A stretch of 51,374 bases of DNA, from IMG/VR virus record IMGVR_UViG_3300044616_000253, positions 1 through 51,374 of that record; one strand, given 5' to 3'. The position numbers were made by a program, and so were the translations under genes. The notes under the pieces were generated by a model. That model was given only the letters and a program-made list of their open reading frames with translations, was not told the DNA's origin and did not search any database. This DNA is from a virus. Below, piece by piece: positions 29,224 through 36,577 of the stretch (its first letter is position 1; every line of letters starts with the position of its first letter).

Positions 29224-30630
29224 TTAATTATTACAATTACAACTTGAACATCCACATGATGTACATCCTACTGGAGTTGGTGGATTACAACAAGATGAAG
29301 TTGGTTGACATACATAGTCAGGATTAATTAAAGCATCAAGCATTAACATCTCATGTTTAATCTCCCATTTCATTAACTCTTCAACACAGCAACTAGAAAT
29401 ACCATAGCGTCTTTCTAATACATCTTTGTACATCCACTCAGAGAAGTTACATTCTACATTCTCATAGTATGCTGGCGTACAAGCAGGAGTATTATATCCT
29501 GGTGTTACTTTTCTTTTTGGTTGTGGTGCTGGAGTAGGACATACTCCGTTTGTACAGTTACCATATTCAGTCACTACAATACCTACTGGTAAATTCCAAC
29601 TAATAAGACATGACTTTGGTAAAGTAGAATTTGCACCTACAGTATATTTAGTAACTACACCTTCATATGTTACTACATCAAAATTCTCTTCTTCACTTGT
29701 AGTATTTGTAAATGTTACACAAGTAGAAGGTATTGTATTTGCTAAACAAGTAGGGCAAGTTAAATACTCTGCTATTACTTGTACACTACCATCAAAGTCA
29801 ACTATATCAGTTTCTTCTACTGACCAGCAAGTATCAGGACATGTACTAATTACTATTATACTATTGCTAATAAAATAAGTTGATAAATCAGTATAAGTAA
29901 CTATGTCTTCTAGTATTCCTGCACAGTCTGTAAGTAAATAAGGCTGAGCTTGGCATTGTTCACAATTTTCAAAAGTATCTCCTGTTGGTGTTACTGGCGT
30001 ATCACTAGGTATACCTGTATCCAAGACTGTTACATAAAAACATTCATTAGCATATTCTTCTAATGTTATGATTCTTGGCGGATTTATGTAATCAGCCAAG
30101 TCAGTAGAAGTATATATTACTAAGTCTGGGTTGTTACAATCAGTAAGTTGATAGTTTGTTACAGGCAATGTGTCTTGACAATCAGGACAACTATTAAATG
30201 TCTGAACTATGTTTACAAAATATATTTCAGTGCATTCCTCTGGTTCTTCTGCAATCCAGCATGTATTTGGAAAACCAACTATTGTAACTATTGATCCAAT
30301 AACAATATTGTTAGTTACACAAAGTGTATTAGCTGGATTAGAACAATCTACTAGTCTTACTCCAGAAGATAGATCAGCTCTACATATACCACAGCTACTA
30401 CTAATTCCGTAACCTTGTACATTCCAATCTACTATAGTATATGAAGGAGGTAATACACCTACTGTAGATACACCTATAGTAAAACAAGTTTGTTGTAATG
30501 GAGCAGAGAATGCAATAACACCACCTCCTGCTATTACTTCATCATAGAATGTCTGGTCAAAGTTGGTTGTAAAATACGCACCATTTGAATTACAAGGAGT
30601 AAAAGTTAATATTGTATACTGTATTGCCAT
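29224..30630 (-). CDS. Cys-rich tandem-repeat virion protein (fibre/appendage candidate)
   Basis: 468 residues. Four beta-type units of about 70 residues each end in a CxxC pair: CGIC (80-83), CPDC (148-151), CEQC (223-226), CPTC (292-295). The inner units share a pattern: (Q/L)LTDC or LVDC, then TDL-Y and II, then CW-VEE or CFYV. After residue 365 come a Pro-rich linker and a helix (NFSEWMYKDVLERRYGI), then a Cys-dense tail (SCCNPP; CTSCGCSSCNCNN). This helix plus Cys end may anchor it to a partner. I do not recognise a named family. It lies between adaptor genes and the collar gene, so a fibre or decoration role is inferred. Confidence 0.75.
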   Translation of the reverse strand: MAIQYTILTFTPCNSNGAYFTTNFDQTFYDEVIAGGGVIAFSAPLQQTCFTIGVSTVGVLPPSYTIVDWNVQGYGISSSCGICRADLSSGVRLVDCSNPANTLCVTNNIVIGSIVTIVGFPNTCWIAEEPEECTEIYFVNIVQTFNSCPDCQDTLPVTNYQLTDCNNPDLVIYTSTDLADYINPPRIITLEEYANECFYVTVLDTGIPSDTPVTPTGDTFENCEQCQAQPYLLTDCAGILEDIVTYTDLSTYFISNSIIVISTCPDTCWSVEETDIVDFDGSVQVIAEYLTCPTCLANTIPSTCVTFTNTTSEEENFDVVTYEGVVTKYTVGANSTLPKSCLISWNLPVGIVVTEYGNCTNGVCPTPAPQPKRKVTPGYNTPACTPAYYENVECNFSEWMYKDVLERRYGISSCCVEELMKWEIKHEMLMLDALINPDYVCQPTSSCCNPPTPVGCTSCGCSSCNCNN

Positions 30631-30638
30631 TATATTTG

Positions 30639-30824
30639 TTATTTACCTCTATGTACTTTGTAATCTTTGCGTACTGGCTGGGCTTCTTTATTGGAAGTTT
30701 TCATTCCTTTAACTCCTGCTTCATACCTTGATATGCAATTATTACATACTGCAGCTCCATCTGAAGCTTTTCTTTTTTGACATCCGCAAGAAAGTGATGT
30801 CTTGCAATTTGAACATTGTGCCAT
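30639..30824 (-). CDS. Small zinc-ribbon-like protein
   Basis: 61 residues. CSNCKTSLSCGC and later CNNC give two CxxC pairs about 25 residues apart, as in a zinc ribbon; the C-terminus is basic (VRKDYKVHRGK). Very similar small proteins with MAQCSNC starts are familiar from Bacteroidota phages. The leader is ATTAAAACCAACAAAT just before the ATG, a motif shared with two capsid-region genes. It lies between virion genes in the same unit. Possible roles are metal-binding virion glue or folding helper; not established. Confidence 0.72.
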   Translation of the reverse strand: MAQCSNCKTSLSCGCQKRKASDGAAVCNNCISRYEAGVKGMKTSNKEAQPVRKDYKVHRGK

Positions 30825-30840
30825 ATTTGTTGGTTTTAAT
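30825..30840 (-). promoter_or_regulatory. Conserved A-rich translation leader
   Basis: The minus strand reads AAAACCAACAAAT directly before ATGG. The same string occurs before the gene starting at 42155, and a close variant before 39168. No Shine-Dalgarno sequence is present, so this may be the initiation signal. Confidence 0.5.
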
Positions 30841-30842
30841 GG

Positions 30843-31385
30843 TTAACAAGTCTTACAATCAAATTTATTTAAAAGCTTGATAGCATAGTTATATAGTGTC
30901 ATACCTTTCTGTGGTTCTTGACAAAACTCTACTTTAGCTTTTGCTGCATCTAAATACATTCTGATTATTCTTAATTTTTCTAATCTCTCTTGTACTTTAG
31001 CAGTAGGCTCACATGCAGCCAAATCTAAATTACACATAGCTTTATTCCATCTGACTAAAGCTTGAGTAATTCTCAAATGATTATACTCTACATAAACTAA
31101 CTCATTTGGAGACACACTATACTTAATGATATAAATACCATCAGGTAGGTTTACATAAGTTTCTCCACAATTTACTGTTTGTAACTGTAGATCACATGCT
31201 GTAAGAATTTCAGTGAACCCAGCAGTTACATCTATTTGATTAGAATATGAGAAACCAGGTACTGTTACATTAAGTGTCTCACATGTAACAGGTACTATAT
31301 CAGCATAAACACTTGTATCATTAATTGATAGAATACAAGGATTCATTACTGTAGGTACCTCTAGACTTAATACATGATTTGCCAT
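30843..31385 (-). CDS. Conserved Bacteroidota-phage virion protein (180 aa)
   Basis: It begins MANHVLSLEVPTVMNPCIL and has NLPDGIYIIKYSVSP and VYVEYNHLRITQAL, a pattern I know from conserved proteins in the fibre region of crAss-like and related Bacteroidota phages. The N-terminal ~110 residues look like a beta sandwich; residues 120-180 are helical with KVQERLEKLRIIRMYLDAAKAKVEFC. It contains about ten cysteines, like its neighbours. It starts just after a terminator of the preceding unit and leads the fibre block. Probably a base or adaptor for an appendage; there is no enzymatic motif. Confidence 0.72.
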   Translation of the reverse strand: MANHVLSLEVPTVMNPCILSINDTSVYADIVPVTCETLNVTVPGFSYSNQIDVTAGFTEILTACDLQLQTVNCGETYVNLPDGIYIIKYSVSPNELVYVEYNHLRITQALVRWNKAMCNLDLAACEPTAKVQERLEKLRIIRMYLDAAKAKVEFCQEPQKGMTLYNYAIKLLNKFDCKTC

Positions 31386-31396
31386 AAGTATAATAA

Positions 31397-31430
31397 TTAA
31401 AAAGGGAGAGGAGTATGAAACTCTTCTCCC
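31397..31430 (-). terminator. Rho-independent terminator after the 424-aa virion gene
   Basis: On the minus strand GGGAGAAGAGT pairs with ACTCCTCTCCC (one mismatch) around a 5-base loop, followed by TTTTTAATT. It lies 26 bases after the stop of the 424-residue gene. A U-tract also follows on the plus strand, so it could act both ways. Confidence 0.8.
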
Positions 31431-31455
31431 CTTTTTAGTTTGTTGTGATAATTAA

Positions 31456-32730
31456 TTACGGTAGTGGAGCTGGTACCGGTGGTACAATTGGCTCACAATC
31501 AGTAACACATGACTCAACTTCAAGACCTGTACACTGAGAACAGTTCTCTAACCAAGTTTCTACAAATGTTTCAAATGCTACAATCTGACCATCAGTAATA
31601 ACTTCAAGTAAGTATTGATCATTATCAAATGTTCCAGAAGGGTTGTTGAAACGTGGAACACTGTGTAACAAGTAGTAACGTGTGTAAAGTGCATTACGGT
31701 TAACTGAGTTCAAGATATCATACCCTTGAGTAATCTCACGGATACGGAAATCTGAATGGAAGAAGTTCTGACGGTAAGACTCAGAAAGAATCAAATCACG
31801 TACAACTGATTCTCCAAGACCCATTGCTTGTCTTCCAAGACACTCATTAACAATACAAATTCCTGAGAATGCACAAGGATCACCATTCAAATCTACTTCA
31901 GATGCATAAAGACGCACTGGCTCTTTTTCATAGAAGTCAGAGATTTGGAATGTACAGTTACCAAACTTAGTATCAACATAAGCTCCGTAAAGGATCAAAC
32001 CTGCACAGTCACCTTCTACAAATCCTGGAGATACATACTCATCCCAAGTATTAGCTGCTGGGTTACCTAATGTATCTAGAGTACCTGGAGCATAGTAGAT
32101 TGTACCATCTGCTGCAGAAACTACTGGCAAGATAAATGGAGAGATAAGCGGAGAGTCAACAATCTGCTTAGCCCACTCAATCATTACTAATGTAGAATCT
32201 ACTGGTGTTGGAGCAATAGCTCCAGCAGGACAACATCCTGTGTAAGCAGAAACTGTTAAGTATGCATTGTGGTTCAAGAAACGTAGAGCTGGAGAACCTT
32301 TAACATCTAAACGTAGGTAGTATGTTTCACCACACAAGAAATCTGGGCAGCAATTTGCTGTTCCTTCATCTTGAGTATAAGGTGTAGAACCAATGTTCAA
32401 TACTGCTTGAGTAGGTTCACATGGATCAACACGGTAAAATTTGTTAACATACTTAGGATTGATTACTTTAGATTTATTAGATTCTAAGTAACCTCCGTGG
32501 AAAGGTCCAATTTTGTCATTAGCCAAAACTGATCCTGAAGCAAGGATAAGCGGGCAACAGTTTGTAAGTTCTGCATCAGTAGCTTGTACAATCCAAGTTT
32601 TTGGATCTACAAAACCAAACTGACCGGAAGCAAAAATGTTACCAGTTGTTCCAAGCTGTCCTTCATTCAATCCAGTGAAACCATCAGTTCCAAGGAAAGT
32701 CTTTTGAAAAGCGTGATTAAAATAAGCCAT
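31456..32730 (-). CDS. Probable abundant virion protein (424 aa; auxiliary capsid or appendage candidate)
   Basis: It starts MAYFNHAFQKTFLGTDGF and contains QFGFVDPKTW, NCCPLILASGS, DKIGPFHGGYLESNKS and DVKGSPALRFLNHNAYLT, segments I recall as conserved in Bacteroidota phages, but I cannot name the family. It has paired cysteines (NCCP, GCCP, CSQC, CVTDC). It has its own promoter-like motif and is followed by a strong terminator, as is the major capsid gene; its codons also look less AT-biased than those of neighbours, like the capsid gene. These three signs point to a high-copy structural protein. It could be a capsid decoration protein; that is inference. Confidence 0.75.
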   Translation of the reverse strand: MAYFNHAFQKTFLGTDGFTGLNEGQLGTTGNIFASGQFGFVDPKTWIVQATDAELTNCCPLILASGSVLANDKIGPFHGGYLESNKSKVINPKYVNKFYRVDPCEPTQAVLNIGSTPYTQDEGTANCCPDFLCGETYYLRLDVKGSPALRFLNHNAYLTVSAYTGCCPAGAIAPTPVDSTLVMIEWAKQIVDSPLISPFILPVVSAADGTIYYAPGTLDTLGNPAANTWDEYVSPGFVEGDCAGLILYGAYVDTKFGNCTFQISDFYEKEPVRLYASEVDLNGDPCAFSGICIVNECLGRQAMGLGESVVRDLILSESYRQNFFHSDFRIREITQGYDILNSVNRNALYTRYYLLHSVPRFNNPSGTFDNDQYLLEVITDGQIVAFETFVETWLENCSQCTGLEVESCVTDCEPIVPPVPAPLP

Positions 32731-32764
32731 TTTTCTTTTTATTAGTTAATAAACAATATACTAT

Positions 32765-32778
32765 AATATAGTAAAATC
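32765..32778 (-). promoter_or_regulatory. Candidate late promoter before the 424-aa virion gene
   Basis: Minus strand GATTTTACTATATT, followed by ATAGTATATTG, about 35 bases before the ATG. AGATTTTACTATAT is identical to the site at 16153-16169. The gap between the genes is only 64 bases, so the match is unlikely to be chance. Confidence 0.55.
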
Positions 32779-32794
32779 TTTTTACTCTTCCAAA

Positions 32795-33301
32795 TTATTT
32801 TAAGAAAAGTAATTTATATTTTGTTGAGTTAATTGAATCTTTTACAAGATCAAGATTATTTACAATTTCAGAATATGGTAACATACCTTGTAGTTTGTTA
32901 ACCATTGCATAGATATCTCTTAGATAAGCTACACCATCTGCTACTGTATCAAGTGTTCTACATGCTACATCTTTACATACAAGAATTTTTTCAGATACTC
33001 CTTGATATCCCTCTACAAGAGTATCCGCATGTCCTGGTAAACCATCATAGAAATCTCCTATTGCTATATGTGCAGCATAAGATCCTTCTCCAGTAACTTT
33101 TAAATGTAACTTATGAAAACTGTTTCTAGCATTCATTAACTCCATAGCACAAGCAGCTACCATGTTATCTAAAGAACTACCGCCTACTCCTGCATCTGGA
33201 GTAGGTTGTGGTTTAGCAGGTTCTTCTTTTGGTTGATTAACAGTAACTGTTGGTCTAGAAACAGTTTCTGGATTTCTTTTAAGCATTCTAGGTTTTTCCA
33301 T
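32795..33301 (-). CDS. Ferritin/Dps-like four-helix protein in the structural module
   Basis: 168 residues. After a Pro-rich N-terminal tail (about 1-45) come helices containing ARNSFHKLHLKVTGEGSYAAH, then IGDFYDGLPGHADTLVEGYQG. This resembles ferritin-like/Dps-type phage proteins (DUF5856-like): a helix with paired His near the end, then AH-A-GDFYD and AD-LVE-YQG on the next helix. Possible metal ligands are the two His of FHKLH, the His of YAAH, Asp of GDFYD and Glu of LVE. Its spacing to the ring protein gene is 5 bases. It could store or oxidise iron, or use the fold structurally in the virion. The fold call is moderate; activity is not shown. Confidence 0.65.
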   Translation of the reverse strand: MEKPRMLKRNPETVSRPTVTVNQPKEEPAKPQPTPDAGVGGSSLDNMVAACAMELMNARNSFHKLHLKVTGEGSYAAHIAIGDFYDGLPGHADTLVEGYQGVSEKILVCKDVACRTLDTVADGVAYLRDIYAMVNKLQGMLPYSEIVNNLDLVKDSINSTKYKLLFLK

Positions 33302-33306
33302 TATTA

Positions 33307-34005
33307 TTAATTGTTGCGTTCAGCTGTTTCTGTTCCTCTTGAGAATTGATTTCCTGATTCAATATCTCCTGCTAGTATACTTACTGCTTCATCTATTATT
33401 ACTTCTATTATATCATCTTTAAATTCACACTGTACTTCTGTAGTAGATTGAACTCCGGTATATGGATCTACACAACCTTGTATCTGTATCTTTATTGGTT
33501 GTCTGTAATATGTTAATGCAGCTGAGTCAATTTGAAAGTCATTATTAGTATAAACATTGACAAAGTTATTCTTAAGAGTAGCAAAAGTCTCAGCCCATTC
33601 AAAACTAGGTTGTTTTGATTTATCTCTCAGAAGTACATTTACATTAGCTTCCTCTGCTAGATATACTGTCATACGTCTGTTATCACAGCATTCTTTTTTA
33701 GCATAAACATCTACACGCTTCCATTGTAAATAGTTTGCCGGAATAGCTCCAGTATAAAATACTTGCTGGTTAGTTACACCTAAAGGTTGTGTGTTAAGAA
33801 GAACTTGTAAATCATCTTTTCTTCTGTTTGATTCTTCATCACCTTCTCTAACTGCGTTAATACCGTGAAGCTGTCTTCTTGTCCATTCTACTTGAGCTTT
33901 GTTAAATGCCTCAACTATTTGCCAACATTCAATGTTGTCATAGTCCTGGCTATCTAACTTATTCAGGCGTTGTTTAATCTTTATGGACAGTACACTGTTT
34001 AACAT
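33307..34005 (-). CDS. Head-tail connector ring protein (crAss-like ring protein 1 type)
   Basis: 232 residues. The N-terminal part (IKIKQRLNKLDSQDYDNIE, CWQIVEAFNKAQVEWTRRQL) followed by a beta part with YLQWKRVDVYAKKECC and a C-terminal helix (IIEVIIDEAVSILAGDIES) matches the conserved connector/ring protein that follows the capsid genes in crAss-like phages. It probably docks below the portal. It is separated from a tiny basic gene by 3 bases and from the ferritin-like gene by 5. No catalytic motif. The family call comes from pattern memory and position. Confidence 0.75.
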   Translation of the reverse strand: MLNSVLSIKIKQRLNKLDSQDYDNIECWQIVEAFNKAQVEWTRRQLHGINAVREGDEESNRRKDDLQVLLNTQPLGVTNQQVFYTGAIPANYLQWKRVDVYAKKECCDNRRMTVYLAEEANVNVLLRDKSKQPSFEWAETFATLKNNFVNVYTNNDFQIDSAALTYYRQPIKIQIQGCVDPYTGVQSTTEVQCEFKDDIIEVIIDEAVSILAGDIESGNQFSRGTETAERNN

Positions 34006-34008
34006 CTG

Positions 34009-34143
34009 TTATTTATTTTTTGGAGTTCTAGGAATCATTTTTCTAAATTGACTCATAGCTTTACCAGCATTCTTATAACCTTCTTCTTTAAGATTATTAA
34101 AATACTTTACTGCTCCTGGTTTTGAACTTTTCTTGCCTCCCAT
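34009..34143 (-). CDS. Tiny basic protein (44 aa), last gene of the basic array
   Basis: The frame starts ATG at 34143 and ends TAA at 34009, giving 44 residues: MGGKKSSKPGAVKYFNNLK, then a helix EEGYKNAGKAMSQFRKMIP and a basic end. It fills the space exactly, 2 bases after the preceding gene and 3 bases before the ring protein start, as expected of a real gene in this tightly packed unit. It has no acidic patch beyond EE and a predicted pI well above 9. It belongs with the array of small basic proteins; function unknown. Confidence 0.75.
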   Translation of the reverse strand: MGGKKSSKPGAVKYFNNLKEEGYKNAGKAMSQFRKMIPRTPKNK

Positions 34144-34145
34144 GA

Positions 34146-34820
34146 TTACTTGTATTTTGCTTTGTTAGCAGCAACCTTCTTTTTGTTTGCTTCCACCTTA
34201 GCCTTATTAGCAGCAACTTTTTGAGCATTAGAACTAGCATTACTAGCTTTAGATGCATTTACCTTAGCAGCATTGCTGTATACTTTAACAGCATTGTCTT
34301 GTACTTTAGTTTTGTTTTCAGCTACCTTTCTAGTATTCTCTGCTACCTTCTCTTCATTCTTATAATTCTTGAAGGTGTTAGCGTTTACCTTAGCTGTATT
34401 AACTGCTACTTTATTAGCATTTACTTTTGCTTTATTAGCATCAGCAGCTTTCTTTTTAGCATATGCTGAAGCAGCAACCGCTGCTGCTCCTCCGCCTCCC
34501 GCAGTACCTACAACTTTAGCTATTGTTTTAAGAGCTGATGTTTTCTTTTTAGGTGTTTCTAAAGCTTTCTTATTTAAAGTAGCTTTTAATTTATTACCAG
34601 TTTCTGTAACTTTTTTTGCACGTAACTCTGCTTTACGAGCAGCACTTGGAATTGCTTTTCCTGCATCATCATAATCAGACATATATCTTTTCCAACTTTC
34701 TCTTCCAGCTTTTAATTGCTCATAAGTTTTAAGCTTAGGATTCATAGGATTCTTAGTAACTTTTTTAATTGCTTTAGATGACTTAGCAAGTACACCAAAA
34801 GCTTTATTTATTTTTGACAT
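34146..34820 (-). CDS. Lys/Ala/Asn-rich heptad-repeat protein (N@d-type coiled coil)
   Basis: 224 residues. The basic N-terminal half (1-98) is followed by a Gly/Ala-rich hydrophobic stretch at 99-121 (TIAKVVGTAGGGGAAAVAASA) that could be a membrane or packing helix. From about 138 to the end the sequence follows a strict 7-residue repeat: Val at 138, 145, 159, 166, 173, 180, 187, 202, 209, 216, and Asn three residues later in most repeats (141, 148, 162, 169, 176, 183, 205, 212, 219). VxxNTxx heptads are the signature of trimeric coiled coils with Asn at core position d. Lys at position g dominates the surface. It is one of three such proteins in the array. Function unknown; an internal virion or DNA-contacting trimer is a guess. 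Confidence 0.8.
   Translation of the reverse strand: MSKINKAFGVLAKSSKAIKKVTKNPMNPKLKTYEQLKAGRESWKRYMSDYDDAGKAIPSAARKAELRAKKVTETGNKLKATLNKKALETPKKKTSALKTIAKVVGTAGGGGAAAVAASAYAKKKAADANKAKVNANKVAVNTAKVNANTFKNYKNEEKVAENTRKVAENKTKVQDNAVKVYSNAAKVNASKASNASSNAQKVAANKAKVEANKKKVAANKAKYK
34149..34409 (-). repeat. 21-bp-periodic coding repeat (VxxNxxK heptads)
   Basis: About twelve degenerate copies of a 21-base unit encode KVxANxx. The reading frame and register are kept except for one 8-residue step near residue 194. The units also recur at 36890-36985 and 37085-37252. Confidence 0.75.
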
Positions 34821-34822
34821 GA

Positions 34823-35038
34823 TTATTTCTTTTTATTTTTTACACTACCACCTTTCTTAAAACCAAACTCTTTAGCAACTGCTTTTCTTTCTTGCCTTGC
34901 TTCTTTCTGAGCTTGTCTATGCTCTTTACTTAAAGACTGCTTTGCTGTAGCTAAAACACTTTTAACTACAGCTTTGCGCATCTTTTTCTTTTCAGCTTTT
35001 GCTTTATCCTTTTCAGGATCTCTACCAATACCAGCCAT
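34823..35038 (-). CDS. Small Lys/Arg-rich protein with a C-terminal KGG motif
   Basis: 71 residues, a single long charged helix (KAEKKKMRKAVVKSVLATAK; KEARQERKAVAKEFG) ending FKKGGSVKNKKK. The K-x-GG-S-V-K ending recurs in other members of this array. No cysteine, no membrane segment. Spacing to neighbours is 2 and 7 bases. The composition suggests nucleic-acid or capsid-interior contact, but no family is recognised. Confidence 0.75.
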   Translation of the reverse strand: MAGIGRDPEKDKAKAEKKKMRKAVVKSVLATAKQSLSKEHRQAQKEARQERKAVAKEFGFKKGGSVKNKKK

Positions 35039-35045
35039 TACTTAA

Positions 35046-35579
35046 TTATTTTTTCTTAGTCATTCCTTTAACAATAACTTTATCTACAGCTTTGTCATAT
35101 CTTTTTTGAAGACCTTTTCCTACTGTCTTTCCTGCTATGGTTTTCTTTTCAATCTTAGTCCCAAGTCTAGTAAGTTTTCTACTAGTAACTGGTCCACCAT
35201 CTTCTTTTTTAGTCATGCCACCGCTTTTCTTAAAACCCATTTTGTTTCTTACAGCAGTAGGAAGTTTTGAAAGACCAACTTTATCAGTAGGTACAGGTTT
35301 TAAAGATCCACCAACTTTTGCTTTACGTACTTCAACACAATTACCATTAGCATCTTTTACCATTCCACCACGGCATCCTGGTTTAACAGCTCTATTGATG
35401 ACAGATGTAGATCCACCTTTTTTTGCTATACCGTACTGGCCAGCCTGACCCATGTTTTCTTGTGGCATACCATACATATATGTAGGTGCTTTTTTAATAG
35501 CAGAACCACCTAGGTTCATTTTCTTTGCTCCTCCTTTTGACATACTTTTGCCACATTGAGCACATCCCATCTTTGCCAT
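35046..35579 (-). CDS. Basic protein with repeated K-x-GG motifs and an N-terminal CxxC
   Basis: 177 residues. It opens MAKMGCAQCGKSMSKGGAKK, with a CxxC pair that is probably not a full zinc site unless paired with the later Cys of GCRGG and GNCVE. GG motifs occur at SKGG, NLGGS, KKGGS, CRGGM, VGGS, KSGGM and DGGP, roughly every 20 residues; most follow a basic or hydrophobic residue and are followed by S, M or P. The C-terminal 45 residues are almost only Lys, Gly, Thr and hydrophobics. It sits in the middle of the array with 2- to 7-base spacing. Not a recognised family. Confidence 0.75.
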   Translation of the reverse strand: MAKMGCAQCGKSMSKGGAKKMNLGGSAIKKAPTYMYGMPQENMGQAGQYGIAKKGGSTSVINRAVKPGCRGGMVKDANGNCVEVRKAKVGGSLKPVPTDKVGLSKLPTAVRNKMGFKKSGGMTKKEDGGPVTSRKLTRLGTKIEKKTIAGKTVGKGLQKRYDKAVDKVIVKGMTKKK

Positions 35580-35581
35580 GA

Positions 35582-36208
35582 TTATTTCTTTTTAGATTTT
35601 ACCATTACTTTCTTAGCAGTAACCTTTTTTACTACTCCACCTTTTTTTTCTTTTACTAGTGGATCCACCCTAGATATTGATCTACCCTTGCCTATACCTT
35701 TTGTTTTAGTAGTTCTTACTGTTGTATTAGCAGGAGTAGTTATTGGATATTTACCTTTTTCATCATAAACATAATTTGTTTGTTCAGGATTATTAGTTAC
35801 AGTGTTTTTATATTTACTAGGTTTACTCCACTGTGTAGCTTTATCAAAATACTTATCTGCACTTATTTCTTTGGATTTACCGCTTGCTCGTGTTTTATAG
35901 TATTTAGTACCGCCTTCCTCCATTTTCATCATTGGTTTCTTAGCTACTGTCTTTTTAACACCACCTGATTTCATTACAGGTTTTTTAGCTACTTTTTTTA
36001 CCGTACCACCTTTTTTTTGATATGGTATAGGTGATGAAGGTCTATTGATTATGTCTCTTACATAACTGACTGTTTCATTCACAGGTCCTGCAGTTCCTCT
36101 TATTGAATAAGGACCTTCATAATCAGGCCCAGTAGGTTTTGGTCTAACTGTAGGCTTTGGTCTAGGGTCAGACTTTTGCTTTTTAATGGGAGTTCTAGGC
36201 TTTATCAT
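35582..36208 (-). CDS. Basic low-complexity protein with K-x-GG and VKKVAKKP repeats
   Basis: 208 residues. The N-terminus is Pro/Lys/Arg-rich (PRPKPTVRPKPTGPD). The middle holds three related units: KKGGTVKKVAKKPVM, KSGGVKKTVAKKPMM and EKKGGVVKKVTAKKVM. These resemble the lysine-proline tails of histone-like proteins and could wrap DNA. Residues about 100-150 are more ordered (YYKTRASGKSKEISADKYFDK). No cysteine or enzyme motif. It shares the GG-x-(V)KK signature with its neighbours. DNA condensation is a reasoned guess. Confidence 0.75.
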   Translation of the reverse strand: MIKPRTPIKKQKSDPRPKPTVRPKPTGPDYEGPYSIRGTAGPVNETVSYVRDIINRPSSPIPYQKKGGTVKKVAKKPVMKSGGVKKTVAKKPMMKMEEGGTKYYKTRASGKSKEISADKYFDKATQWSKPSKYKNTVTNNPEQTNYVYDEKGKYPITTPANTTVRTTKTKGIGKGRSISRVDPLVKEKKGGVVKKVTAKKVMVKSKKK

Positions 36209-36224
36209 CTTTTATATAATTAAA

Positions 36225-36575
36225 TTAACAATTCCACTTTCTTAAAGAAAGAGCCTTTCTTGTTGGTCTTCCTTTTTCATCTTTCATAGGGCCTGGCATT
36301 CCAGACATCCTAGCACAGAAACTCTTACGTCTCTTAGCATCTTTACTTCCAGCTTTAAGCTTAGAAGGTTTTGTAGTAACAGCAGTTTGTAACTTACTTC
36401 CTGGATTAGCTGCTCTATAACTAGCTACTCCTTTAGCATTAAGTCCTCCTGTAGGATTTTTACCTTCCTTGCGCGTCCAAGCAGGAGTAGAGCCTCCAGA
36501 TTTCATCTTTGGAGTCTTACCAGCTTTCTTCATTGAGATAGCTATTGCTGCTTGTTGTGCTCTACTTTTTGCCAT
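36225..36575 (-). CDS. DUF6321-like small basic protein
   Basis: 116 residues. The segments WTRKEGKNPTGGLNAKGVAS, SFCARMSGMPGPMKDEKGRP and TRKALSLRKWNC form a pattern I know from a small domain common in aquatic phages (DUF6321 as I recall it). An added N-terminal part carries MKSGGSTP, the array's GG motif. Two cysteines lie in the conserved part. It lies 3 bases from the next gene upstream and 16 from the next downstream. The family's function is not known to me; recurrence in virions of aquatic phages suggests a packaged basic protein. Confidence 0.78.
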   Translation of the reverse strand: MAKSRAQQAAIAISMKKAGKTPKMKSGGSTPAWTRKEGKNPTGGLNAKGVASYRAANPGSKLQTAVTTKPSKLKAGSKDAKRRKSFCARMSGMPGPMKDEKGRPTRKALSLRKWNC

Positions 36576-36577
36576 TA

